Part shown: piece by piece, positions 1-5,655 of the stretch
Position numbering within the stretch: the stretch's first letter is position 1
How the letters are laid out: every line of letters starts with the position of its first letter
DNA from: Bifidobacteriaceae bacterium
GTDB lineage: Bacteria > Actinomycetota > Actinomycetes > Actinomycetales > WQXJ01
Assembly (NCBI GenBank): GCA_031258055.1
Contig: JAIRNM010000146.1
Location: 1 to 5,655 of the forward strand
Direction of reading: 5' to 3'
DNA length: 5,655 bases
The notes under the pieces: model-generated
The model's database searches: none
Seen by the model: the letters and a program-made list of their open reading frames with translations, nothing else
Told to the model about the DNA's origin: nothing
Program-made: the position numbers and the translations under genes

Positions 1-1
1 A

Positions 2-334
2 GAAGCCGATTTCGTTGGGAAGGCGGCGCTGGCTTCCCGTGGCGTGGGCAAACACCTCGTCGGTTTAGCCGGATCGGGCCGGAGGGCCGCCCGGGCGGGC
101 TATCCGGTGTTGATCGACGGCCAGGTCCGGGGCCGGGTGACGTCTGGCGCCCTTTCGCCAACCCTTGGCCACCCCGTCGCCTTGGCTTCGATCGACGGCC
201 CAGAACCAGCGCCGGGCACACCCGTCCAAGTTGACATACGGGGACAGTTGTCCCCGTATCAAGTCGTCACCCTGCCGTTCTACACCAGACCGCGCGCGGC
301 CAGCCAAGACACCGCGGCGGCACCGACCAGCTAA
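2..334 (+). CDS. gcvT: Aminomethyltransferase (glycine cleavage T protein), C-terminal part
   Basis: This is the 3' end of gcvT; the gene begins before the window and only its last 110 codons are present. T protein takes the aminomethyl group from the lipoyl arm of GcvH, releases ammonia and makes 5,10-methylene-tetrahydrofolate in the cytoplasm. The visible part is the C-terminal barrel domain: ADFVGKAAL at the window edge, then GRRAARAGYPV, VTSGALSPTLG, HPVALA and VVTLPFY, all in the order and spacing expected for GcvT. The catalytic aspartate and most of the folate site lie in the missing N-terminal part. The GTG at 44 is internal, because family homology runs upstream of it to base 2. The segment IRGQLSPY just before the last strand is encoded by a 24-base palindrome and replaces a variable stretch. 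The stop TAA at 332-334 is 15 bases before gcvH, so the two are probably cotranscribed. Confidence 0.95.
   Translation, partial: EADFVGKAALASRGVGKHLVGLAGSGRRAARAGYPVLIDGQVRGRVTSGALSPTLGHPVALASIDGPEPAPGTPVQVDIRGQLSPYQVVTLPFYTRPRAASQDTAAAPTS
236..259. repeat. Near-perfect 24-bp palindrome inside gcvT
   Basis: The arms ATACGGGGACA (236-246) and TGTCCCCGTAT (249-259) are exact reverse complements with only GT between them. TTG at 231-233 and CAA at 260-262 extend the pairing past a two-base bulge. Because the element is almost self-complementary, the + strand in the gcvT frame and the - strand in one frame both read IRGQLSPY. It resembles short dispersed palindromic elements (REP-like, or Rickettsia-type coding palindromes), but only one clear copy is in the window. 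As RNA it would form a strong hairpin about 75 bases before the gcvT stop. No T-run follows, so it is not a standard terminator. Confidence 0.85.
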
Positions 335-338
335 CCCC

Positions 339-344
339 AAGGAG
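339..344 (+). promoter_or_regulatory. Ribosome binding site of gcvH
   Basis: AAGGAG lies 5 bases before the ATG at 350, between the gcvT stop and gcvH. It supports that ATG over the overlapping +1-frame ATG at 354. Confidence 0.8.
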
Positions 345-349
345 CAACT

Positions 350-736
350 ATGAATGCGATTCCCCAAGACCTCTTCTTTACGGCTGAACACGAATGGGTG
401 CGGAACCCCGATGGGCCATCCGCCCGCATCGGTGTCACTGAGTTCGCCGCCGCCGCTTTGGGCGATGTCGTCTTCCTCAGCCTGCCCGCCCCCGGCGACA
501 GGGTCGAAGCGGGCGGTGAATGCGGTGAGATCGAATCGACCAAGTCCGTTTCGCCGCTCTTCGCCCCCGTGTCGGGACAGGTTGTGGCGATTAACGAGGC
601 GGTGATTGACGCGCCTGAGCTAGTCAACGAGGACCCCTTTGGCGCGGGCTGGCTGTTCGAAGTCGCACCGGTCGCTAGCGGAGACTTACTGGGCTGGCAG
701 GCTTACGAAGAGCTAACGGCGGAAGGAACCAACTAG
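350..736 (+). CDS. gcvH: Glycine cleavage system H protein (lipoyl carrier)
   Basis: GcvH is the small shuttle protein of the glycine cleavage system. Its lipoyl-lysine receives the aminomethyl group from GcvP, presents it to GcvT, and is reoxidised by dihydrolipoamide dehydrogenase. The 128-residue length is normal for the family. Visible signatures are TAEHEWV (11-17), [11 protein letters not shown] (36-46), and the lipoylation motif [18 protein letters not shown] (59-76), in which Lys65 is the expected attachment site. [13 protein letters not shown] follows and closes the barrel. ESTKSVS with LVNEDP is typical of actinobacterial H proteins as I remember them. The ATG start has a good AAGGAG site. 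The TAG stop (734-736) shares its G with the GTG start of gcvP, pointing to translational coupling. Nothing key is missing. No lipoyl synthase or ligase gene is nearby, so lipoylation must be provided from elsewhere. Confidence 0.97.
   Translation: MNAIPQDLFFTAEHEWVRNPDGPSARIGVTEFAAAALGDVVFLSLPAPGDRVEAGGECGEIESTKSVSPLFAPVSGQVVAINEAVIDAPELVNEDPFGAGWLFEVAPVASGDLLGWQAYEELTAEGTN
721..726 (+). promoter_or_regulatory. Ribosome binding site of gcvP, inside gcvH
   Basis: GGAAGG lies 9 bases before the GTG at 736, within the last codons of gcvH. It supports the GTG that overlaps the gcvH stop as the gcvP start. The N-terminal match to the family (FARRHLG right after MSEV) agrees. Confidence 0.65.
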
Positions 737-3696
737 TGTCGGAGGTTTTCGCGCGGCGCCACCTTGGCCTTGATGTGTCCGCCGCCGCCAAGATGCGAGC
801 CGTCTTGGGGCTGGAGGCTGAAGAGTCCATCATGGACCGCGCCCTCCCGGAAGCACTCAGAGCGGGTGAACCTGACCTGCCCCCAGTGCTAACTGAACAG
901 CAGGCGATCGACCGTCTAGCCGAATTGGCCAGGCTCAACACTCCGGCCCGGTCCATGATCGGCTTGGGCTATTACCGCACATTCACTCCTTCGGTCATCC
1001 GGCGCAATATCTTGGAGAATCCGGCTTGGTACACGGCCTACACCCCCTACCAGCCGGAAATCTCCCAGGGGCGCCTGGAGGCGCTGTTCGTCTTCCAGAC
1101 CATGATTTCCGAACTGACCGGTCTGCCGGTCGCGAACGCCTCGCTTCTTGATGAGGCGACAGCCGCCGCTGAAGCGATGACGCTCTGCGACCGTGTGTCC
1201 CGCCACCAAAAGCTCCGCTTCGCTCTCGACGTGGACGTTTTCCCGCAGGTCAGGGCGGTTCTTGAAACTAGGGCGGGAGCGCTCGGAATTGAACTGGTCG
1301 GCTTCGACCCGGAAAACCCAGACCCGAGCGCGCTTGAGGGGGCGGCCGGTTTGTATATCCAGTACCAGGGCGCTTCCGGCCGCCTGGTGGATCTGGAGCC
1401 GTCAGCTGAAATGGCTCATCAGGCCGGTGCGCTGCTCGCGGTCGGAGCGGACCCGTTGATGTTGGCGCTAGTCAAGTCCCCAGGCGAAGCGGGCGCGGAC
1501 ATCGCCGTCGGTTCGACTCAACGTTTCGGCGTGCCGATGGGCTTCGGCGGCCCCCATGCCGCCTATATGTCTGTTCGCGAGAACCTGCTCCGTCAACTGC
1601 CTGGCCGGTTGGTGGGGCTGAGCAAAGACGCCCAGGGCAATCCGGCCCTGCGCCTGGCGCTGGTGACGCGGGAACAGCACATCCGCCGAGATAAGGCGAC
1701 TTCGAACGTCTGTACCGCACAGGTGCTCCTCGCGGTGATGGCGGCTATGTACGCCGTCTGGCATGGTCCGGCTGGTCTGGTCCAGATCGCTCGGCGCGTC
1801 CACGCTAACGCAGCCGCTTTACGGGAAGCGCTCCGTCAGATTGGCGCTGAAGTGCGCGAAGGCAAGCTCTTCGACACGCTGGCCGTGCGCGTGCCAGGTC
1901 AGGCCGCTGCGGTGGTGGCGGCGGCCGAGCGCCTGGGGTTGCGCCTCTGGCGCCACGACCAGGACACGGTCTACCTTTCGACTGATGAAGCCACCACCCC
2001 GGCCGACCTAGCCGACGTTGTGAAGGCTTTCCAGTCTCCCGATGCCGTCCCGCCCGCCGCGGCCATAGCGCCGGAGGCGGTTTATCCAGACTTTGGTGAA
2101 CTGTCCCGGACGGGGACCTTTATGGCGCAACCGGTTTTTCATCGCCATCGCACGGAGTTGGCCATGATGCGTTATCTGAAGTCGCTGGCCGACAAGGACT
2201 ACGCCATGGACCGGGGGATGATCCCGCTCGGTTCGTGCACCATGAAACTGAACGCCTCCACTGAGATGATTGGTTTGACGTGGCCTGAGTTCGCTGACCT
2301 GCATCCCTTCCAGCCGCTCGGAGACGCCGCCGGGTCACTCCAAATGATGGCCGAACTGAGCGCCGCCCTGCTGGAGCTGACGGGCTATGACGCTATTTCG
2401 CTCCAGCCCAACGCCGGGTCGCAAGGGGAGTTGGCCGGCCTCTTAGCGATTCGCCGCTATCACCAAGAACGCGGCCAACCGGAACGGACGGTTTGCCTGA
2501 TCCCGACCAGCGCGCACGGGACCAACGCGGCATCGGCGGCGCTGGCGGGCTACCAGGTGGTGCCGGTAGCGGTCGACGCGGGCGGAAATGTGTCGCTCGA
2601 AGACTTGCGCGCCAAACTGGCTGAACACGGCAGCCAAGTCGGCGCGCTAATGCTGACCTACCCATCCACTCATGGCGTTTTCGAACCATCGGTGCGGGAA
2701 ATCTGCGCTGCTGCCCACGACGCGGGGGCGCAAGTGTATATTGACGGCGCTAACTTCAACGCCCTGGTTGGCTGGGCTAAGGCGGGTCATTTCGGTGGCG
2801 ATGTCTCGCATCTGAACCTGCACAAGACCTTCGCCATTCCCCACGGCGGCGGTGGTCCCGGGGTGGGGCCGGTCGCTTGCCGCCAGCATTTGGCTCCCTA
2901 TCTGCCTGGCCATCCTTTTGGCGGTTTGGCCTCAAAGACGGGGGCGGTCAGCGCCGCGCCCTACGGTTCGGCTCTCGTGGTGTCAATCTCATGGGCTTAT
3001 ATCCAAATGATGGGAGCTTCAGGGTTGAAGCTGGCGACTGATCGGGCGGTACTGGCGGCGAACTACGTGGCCGCCCGCCTGGAGTCAGCTTTCCCCGTCC
3101 TGTACCGCGGGCCAGGCGGTTATGTGGCTCATGAATGCCTGCTTGACCTGCGCGAATTCACTCATCGGAGCGGCGTCACAGTAGACGATGTCGCCAAGCG
3201 GCTGATGGACTTCGGCTTCCACGCCCCCACCATGTCTTTCCCAGTGGCCGGAACGTTGATGGTCGAGCCGACCGAATCGGAATCCCTTGATGAAATCGAC
3301 CGCTTCTGCGATGCAATGCTGGCAATAGCGGCCGAAGCCGAACAAGTCGCCTCCGGTCAATGGCCGCTGGTCGATTCGCCCCTCCGGCGCGCCCCCCACA
3401 CGGCGGCAGCACTGTTAGCGGAGGACTGGCAAGCGCCGTACCCCAGGGCGCTGGGGGCCTATCCGGCGCGGTTGGGTCGGAGCGACGGCATCGGCGGAAT
3501 TGCCAGCCCGGGCGCGGCTACCGGCCAGGGCGCGGCGCCCAGCCCGGGCGTAACTGTCACCCCGGGCGAAACGGGCAGCGGCCAGGGCGGCAACGCGGGC
3601 GGTCTTGATGACCGGGACCGAGGCAAATACTGGCCGCCGGTGGGACGGGTGGACGCTTCCTGGGGTGACCGCCACCTGGTTCTCAAACTGCCCTGA
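736..3696 (+). CDS. gcvP: Glycine dehydrogenase (decarboxylating), P protein, with Gly/Pro-rich C-terminal insert
   Basis: GcvP is the PLP-dependent P protein. It decarboxylates glycine and transfers the aminomethyl group to lipoyl-GcvH. This is the single-chain form, with two homologous halves in 986 residues (about 950-960 is usual). The N-terminal half shows FARRHLG (5-11), [13 protein letters not shown] (73-85), [20 protein letters not shown] from 91, [14 protein letters not shown] from 135, [15 protein letters not shown] from 262 and [10 protein letters not shown] from 320. The catalytic half shows [12 protein letters not shown] (495-506), SAHGTN (592-597), [10 protein letters not shown] (670-679, Asp670 probably contacting the PLP ring) and [16 protein letters not shown], in which Lys697 is the PLP Schiff-base lysine. 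The end, [10 protein letters not shown] to [10 protein letters not shown], is recognisable. Between YPA (909-911) and KYW (964-966) there are about 50 residues rich in Gly, Pro, Ala and Thr with a six-residue period, much longer than the usual short linker. The GTG start overlaps the gcvH stop. Confidence 0.97.
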   Translation: MSEVFARRHLGLDVSAAAKMRAVLGLEAEESIMDRALPEALRAGEPDLPPVLTEQQAIDRLAELARLNTPARSMIGLGYYRTFTPSVIRRNILENPAWYTAYTPYQPEISQGRLEALFVFQTMISELTGLPVANASLLDEATAAAEAMTLCDRVSRHQKLRFALDVDVFPQVRAVLETRAGALGIELVGFDPENPDPSALEGAAGLYIQYQGASGRLVDLEPSAEMAHQAGALLAVGADPLMLALVKSPGEAGADIAVGSTQRFGVPMGFGGPHAAYMSVRENLLRQLPGRLVGLSKDAQGNPALRLALVTREQHIRRDKATSNVCTAQVLLAVMAAMYAVWHGPAGLVQIARRVHANAAALREALRQIGAEVREGKLFDTLAVRVPGQAAAVVAAAERLGLRLWRHDQDTVYLSTDEATTPADLADVVKAFQSPDAVPPAAAIAPEAVYPDFGELSRTGTFMAQPVFHRHRTELAMMRYLKSLADKDYAMDRGMIPLGSCTMKLNASTEMIGLTWPEFADLHPFQPLGDAAGSLQMMAELSAALLELTGYDAISLQPNAGSQGELAGLLAIRRYHQERGQPERTVCLIPTSAHGTNAASAALAGYQVVPVAVDAGGNVSLEDLRAKLAEHGSQVGALMLTYPSTHGVFEPSVREICAAAHDAGAQVYIDGANFNALVGWAKAGHFGGDVSHLNLHKTFAIPHGGGGPGVGPVACRQHLAPYLPGHPFGGLASKTGAVSAAPYGSALVVSISWAYIQMMGASGLKLATDRAVLAANYVAARLESAFPVLYRGPGGYVAHECLLDLREFTHRSGVTVDDVAKRLMDFGFHAPTMSFPVAGTLMVEPTESESLDEIDRFCDAMLAIAAEAEQVASGQWPLVDSPLRRAPHTAAALLAEDWQAPYPRALGAYPARLGRSDGIGGIASPGAATGQGAAPSPGVTVTPGETGSGQGGNAGGLDDRDRGKYWPPVGRVDASWGDRHLVLKLP
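3505..3589 (+). repeat. 18-bp imperfect tandem repeat in the 3' end of gcvP
   Basis: A ten-base core close to AGCCCGGGCG starts at 3505, 3523, 3541 and 3559, exactly 18 bases apart, and again at 3580 after a three-base slip. Copies 1 and 3 of the core are identical; copies 2 and 5 read GGCCAGGGCG; copy 4 reads ACCCCGGGCG. Every spacing is a multiple of three, so the frame is kept. The products are the hexapeptides [18 protein letters not shown] and TPGETG, followed by SGQGGN. The eight bases after each core vary. This looks like a small coding minisatellite that lengthened a surface linker of GcvP (residues 924-953). Confidence 0.85.
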
Positions 3697-3706
3697 CGAG
3701 CCCGCC

Positions 3707-3720
3707 TGGTGCGCTCACCA
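3707..3720 (+). terminator. Weak hairpin just after gcvP, possible operon end
   Basis: TGGTG (3707-3711) pairs with CACCA (3716-3720) around a CGCT loop, 11 bases past the gcvP stop. The stem has only 5 pairs and no T-run follows, so it is at best a poor intrinsic terminator. Its position is the main argument for it. Confidence 0.2.
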
Positions 3721-3848
3721 TTGAACCCCTCGATACGGTCGGCTTTGGGGCGCGCCCGGATGGTGGGACCGTTCGCGCGGATGAGCGAGCATGCGCCTGG
3801 GCGGGCTAACCTGGCAAGGACATCACGCGAGCGCGGGGTGAGCTGAAT

Positions 3849-3854
3849 AGGAGG
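3849..3854 (+). promoter_or_regulatory. Strong ribosome binding site of the DsbA-like gene
   Basis: AGGAGG is a consensus Shine-Dalgarno sequence 6 bases before the GTG at 3861. It fixes that GTG as the start. No in-frame ATG, GTG or TTG exists further upstream before the stop TAA at 3807-3809. Confidence 0.85.
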
Positions 3855-3860
3855 ATTGAC

Positions 3861-4448
3861 GTGATAGCGATACCAGGAATCGTAGTGGGACCGGCTGGCA
3901 AAGCCTTGGCCAGTGTGTCGGACGAACCGGACCGGCCGCCCGCCCAGATTGATCTGTTCGTGGACTACATGTGCCCTTATTGCCGCCGGTTCGAACGCGA
4001 CAACGGCGCCGAGGTCCAAGAATTGGTTGACCGCGGCATTGCCACTTTGGTGATGCATCCGGTGGCGATCCTGGACCGGCTGTCGAGTGGAACGCTCTAC
4101 TCGACCAGAGCGGCCGCCTCGGCCTACGCTGTAGCGGCTGGCGCCCCCGACAAATTCGGCGCTTGGAACACCGCCCTGTTCACCCATCAGCCGCCTGAGG
4201 GTAGCGCCGGGCTATCAGAGGCGGAATTGGCCAACCTGGCCCACGAACTTGGCATTGAGCCGGTTGTGACCAGGACTTTCTCGGATGATTCGTTCTTGGA
4301 CAAGGCGAGCGAGGACACCCAAGCGGCTATCAACATTGGCTTGCAGGGAACGCCCACGGTTCTGCTCACCGGCCACCATCAGCGCACCTTCCAATGGGAC
4401 GGGCAACAGCCGATCGCTGAAGCCCTGGGCTCAATGGCCGCCCGTTAG
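3861..4448 (+). CDS. DsbA-family thioredoxin-like protein, apparently without signal peptide
   Basis: This 195-residue protein has the DsbA/thioredoxin_4-type fold. The strand IDLFVDYMCPYCRRF carries a CPYC redox pair (Cys38 and Cys41). It is followed by a helical insert with YSTRAAASAYAVA, LFTHQPPEG and LANLAHELGI, and then GTPTVLL with the expected cis-proline (Pro165). The family oxidises, reduces or isomerises disulfides; which of these this one does cannot be told from sequence. Actinobacterial relatives are commonly tethered outside the membrane by an N-terminal segment. Here the N-terminus (MIAIPGIVVGPAGKALASV) is short, has no long hydrophobic run and no positive start, and the consensus ribosome site plus an upstream in-frame stop rule out a longer start. 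It would therefore act in the cytoplasm unless exported in an unrecognised way. It has its own ribosome site and stands 164 bases from gcvP. No functional link to the glycine cleavage genes is evident. Confidence 0.88.
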   Translation: MIAIPGIVVGPAGKALASVSDEPDRPPAQIDLFVDYMCPYCRRFERDNGAEVQELVDRGIATLVMHPVAILDRLSSGTLYSTRAAASAYAVAAGAPDKFGAWNTALFTHQPPEGSAGLSEAELANLAHELGIEPVVTRTFSDDSFLDKASEDTQAAINIGLQGTPTVLLTGHHQRTFQWDGQQPIAEALGSMAAR

Positions 4449-4464
4449 GCAGGTAGCCCGTTAG
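4440..4464 (+). repeat. 9-bp direct repeat over the stop of the DsbA-like gene
   Basis: GCCCGTTAG occurs at 4440-4448, where it includes the stop codon TAG, and again at 4456-4464, 16 bases apart. It may be a small slippage duplication. No function is evident. Confidence 0.6.
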
Positions 4465-4469
4465 ACCGG

Positions 4470-4493
4470 TGGCGCTGGTCGGCAGCCGCGCCA
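4470..4493 (+). terminator. Hairpin between the DsbA-like gene and lepA
   Basis: TGGCGC (4470-4475) pairs exactly with GCGCCA (4488-4493), and GG (4477-4478) with CC (4486-4487) can extend it past a bulged T. An alternative fold pairs CGCTGG (4473-4478) with CCAGCG (4491-4496). It lies 22 bases past the stop of the DsbA-like gene. No T-run follows, so a terminator role is only suggested by position. Confidence 0.3.
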
Positions 4494-4520
4494 GCGATCA
4501 AGCGCGGCGCGGCCGCGCAG

Positions 4521-4526
4521 TATCAT
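4521..4526 (+). promoter_or_regulatory. Candidate -10 element for a leaderless lepA transcript
   Basis: TATCAT matches the -10 consensus at four of six positions and stands out in very GC-rich surroundings. Transcription would begin about 7-9 bases downstream, at or next to the GTG start at 4535, which has no Shine-Dalgarno sequence. Leaderless messages starting at GTG or ATG are common in actinobacteria. No good -35 hexamer is seen around 4498-4503. A 12-base perfect palindrome, GCGCGGCCGCGC (4507-4518), fills much of the spacer. Confidence 0.45.
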
Positions 4527-4534
4527 TGCCCATT

Positions 4535-5655
4535 GTGCCCAGCCTCGCTGCCCAGTCGATCCGCAACTTTTGCATCATCGCCCACATCGACCACGGCAAG
4601 TCGACGCTGGCGGACCGCATGCTGCTGAAGACCGGTGTGGTCGACCAGCGGGTGATGCGGGACCAGTACTTGGACCGGATGGATATTGAGCGGGAGCGCG
4701 GCATCACCATCAAGTCCCAGGCCGTGCGAATGCCTTGGCGTTTGGGCGGGCAAGATTACACGCTCAACATGATCGACACGCCGGGGCACGTCGACTTCTC
4801 CTATGAGGTTTCGCGCTCCTTAGCCGCCTGTGAGGGCGCGGTGTTGTTAGTCGATGCCGCCCAAGGGATCGAGGCGCAAACGCTCGCCAACCTTTACATG
4901 GCGTTGGACAACGACCTTGACATCATTCCGGTCCTCAACAAGATTGATCTGCCCGCCGCCCAGCCGGACAAATACGCCGAGGAGTTGGCCCATCTAATTG
5001 GCGGCAGCCCCGACGATTGTTTGCGCGTGTCCGGAAAGACTGGTGAAGGCGTTACCGAGCTACTAGACGCCATAGTCAAACAAATAACGCCTCCAGCGGG
5101 CGATGCCGACGCGTCGGCCCGCGCCCTTATCTTCGACTCGGTTTATGACACCTACCGTGGCGTGGTTACCTACGTGCGGGTCGTTGATGGACATCTGAGC
5201 TCCCGTGAGCGGATAGCGATGATGTCGACCAAAGCCAACCATGAGTTGTTAGAGATCGGCGTGATAGCGCCGGAGCCTACTCCAACTGAAGGGCTTGGCG
5301 TTGGCGAAGTGGGTTACCTGATAACAGGTGTGAAGGATGTGCGCCAATCGCGGGTCGGGGATACCGTCACCGGCCAGGCGCGGCCAGCCGCGCAGCCGTT
5401 GGAGGGTTACCGGGATCCGAAACCGATGGTGTTCTCCGGTCTTTACCCAATCGACGGATCGGATTATCCGGCGTTGCGGGACGCTTTGGACAAGCTGAAA
5501 TTGAACGATGCCGCCCTCAGCTACGAGCCGGAGACTACAGTTCCCATTTATTTTCCGAGATACGTATCAGCTGATATTTGTTTCCGTTCTTGTCCGTATG
5601 GACGGATATGGCGCCGTCGTACTTCGTGTTCCACGGTTTATGTCCTTTTACAAAC
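4535..5655 (+). CDS. lepA: Elongation factor 4 (LepA GTPase), N-terminal part, broken by foreign sequence
   Basis: LepA is a ribosome-associated translational GTPase of about 600 residues, thought to act on stalled or back-translocating ribosomes. With the GTG at 4535 the protein shows [16 protein letters not shown] (G1, to residue 24), [10 protein letters not shown] (switch I, 53-62), DTPGH (G3, 81-85), NKID (G4, 135-138) and VSGKTGEG (G5). Domain II follows ([20 protein letters not shown]), then [28 protein letters not shown] and [14 protein letters not shown]. Homology stops there: the next residues should be close to ALGFGFRCGFLGLLH, but the frame reads on as unrelated sequence to the window end. 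True lepA therefore ends near 5542, about residue 336; the rest of domain III and the C-terminal domains are absent. In-frame GTG 4469 and TTG 4526 are alternative starts, but neither has a ribosome site and neither adds recognisable sequence. The GTG at 4535 fits a leaderless message. Confidence 0.9.
   Translation, partial: MPSLAAQSIRNFCIIAHIDHGKSTLADRMLLKTGVVDQRVMRDQYLDRMDIERERGITIKSQAVRMPWRLGGQDYTLNMIDTPGHVDFSYEVSRSLAACEGAVLLVDAAQGIEAQTLANLYMALDNDLDIIPVLNKIDLPAAQPDKYAEELAHLIGGSPDDCLRVSGKTGEGVTELLDAIVKQITPPAGDADASARALIFDSVYDTYRGVVTYVRVVDGHLSSRERIAMMSTKANHELLEIGVIAPEPTPTEGLGVGEVGYLITGVKDVRQSRVGDTVTGQARPAAQPLEGYRDPKPMVFSGLYPIDGSDYPALRDALDKLKLNDAALSYEPETTVPIYFPRYVSADICFRSCPYGRIWRRRTSCSTVYVLLQ
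5535..5654 (-). pseudogene. Fragment of an HNH-endonuclease-like protein, truncated at the lepA junction
   Basis: Read on the - strand from the window end, 39 codons are open: [18 protein letters not shown], then an Asp/Lys/Gly/Asn-rich turn, then [13 protein letters not shown] and a TAG formed at the junction (5535-5537). The KGHKPWN start, the NTKYDGAI stretch and the IRISxxKWEL strand are what I recall from phage-type HNH endonucleases of Bacteroidetes, in which KWEL normally runs on into LHR and WE, then a second half with FKDG and CNIENL. That part, with the catalytic histidine and asparagine, would lie beyond the junction and is missing. The N-terminus is cut by the window edge. The fragment is about 43% GC against well over 60% for the preceding genes. 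Assignment is from memory of the family, without a database search. Confidence 0.6.

Larger units (their letters stand above)
3697..3860. other. Intergenic region between gcvP and the DsbA-like gene
   Basis: This 164-base gap holds no convincing gene. Structures present: a small hairpin at 3707-3720; an imperfect stem with arms CGCGC (3751-3755) and GCGCG (3775-3779) enclosing CGG/CCG (3757-3759 and 3769-3771); and 8-base inverted arms AGCCCGCC (3699-3706) and GGCGGGCT (3800-3807). A weak -10-like TAACCT lies at 3807-3812 with no good -35 match. A separate promoter for the DsbA-like gene is plausible but cannot be placed firmly. Confidence 0.5.

Noticed and set aside
44..334. A complete 96-residue protein starting at GTG 44
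   Set aside because: GcvT homology continues upstream of 44 to the window edge, so this is an internal codon of a gene cut by the window.
65..391. A 108-codon - strand frame opposite gcvT and gcvH
   Set aside because: It is antisense to conserved genes. Its IRGQLSPY segment comes from the palindrome, not from independent coding.
3505..3589. CRISPR-like array
   Set aside because: Units are only 18 bases, lie in frame inside gcvP and have no unique spacers of CRISPR length. It is a coding tandem repeat.
3709..3846. A 45-codon GTG-started frame in the gap after gcvP
   Set aside because: It has no ribosome site, an Arg-rich composition expected from GC bias, and no recognisable similarity.
3459..4187. 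A 242-codon open frame on the - strand across the gcvP end, the gap and the DsbA-like gene
   Set aside because: It overlaps two well-supported + strand genes, has Arg/Pro/Gly-rich composition typical of an antisense frame in high-GC DNA, and shows no recognisable domain.
4469..4534. Longer LepA from GTG 4469 or TTG 4526
   Set aside because: Neither has a ribosome site, the extra residues match nothing recognisable in LepA, and the candidate -10 element would lie inside the extended gene.
5531..5655. An intein or homing intron interrupting lepA
   Set aside because: The + strand continuation does not begin like an intein (no Cys or Ser followed by splicing block A), the HNH fragment is on the opposite strand, and no intron core structure is visible.

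Overview
The window looks like a piece of a high-GC actinobacterial chromosome (Actinomycetota). It has high overall GC, many GTG starts, and GcvH and LepA sequences that resemble mycobacterial/corynebacterial homologues as I remember them. Genus cannot be read from it. All intact genes are on the + strand. It probably comes from a metagenomic or draft assembly, because the last ~115 bases do not belong with the rest (see below).

Layout. (1) 2-736: the 3' end of gcvT (T protein), then complete gcvH (lipoyl carrier). (2) 736-3696: gcvP, a full-length single-chain glycine decarboxylase whose GTG start overlaps the gcvH stop by one base. These three genes form a gcvT-gcvH-gcvP operon: P decarboxylates glycine onto the lipoyl arm of H, and T releases ammonia and passes the C1 unit to tetrahydrofolate. 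The fourth component, dihydrolipoamide dehydrogenase, is not in the window. (3) 3697-3860: a 164-base gap with weak hairpins. (4) 3861-4448: a DsbA-like thioredoxin-fold protein with a CPYC active site but no visible signal peptide or membrane anchor. (5) 4449-4534: a short gap with a direct repeat, a hairpin and a plausible promoter for a leaderless transcript. (6) 4535 to about 5542: the first ~336 codons of lepA (elongation factor 4). (7) About 5537-5655: AT-richer DNA (about 43% GC by hand count) that abruptly replaces the rest of lepA and carries, on the - strand, part of an HNH-endonuclease-like protein of a type I associate with Bacteroidetes phages and mobile elements.

The metabolic and translation genes are ordinary. 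The unusual parts are structural: a near-perfect 24-base palindrome inside gcvT whose two strands encode the same octapeptide; an 18-base tandem repeat that makes a Gly/Pro-rich insert near the C-terminus of GcvP and contains a second palindrome of similar character; the anchorless DsbA-like protein; and the lepA/HNH junction, which is either a real insertion or, more likely, an assembly chimera. I see no convincing new multigene system, CRISPR array, tRNA or rRNA.
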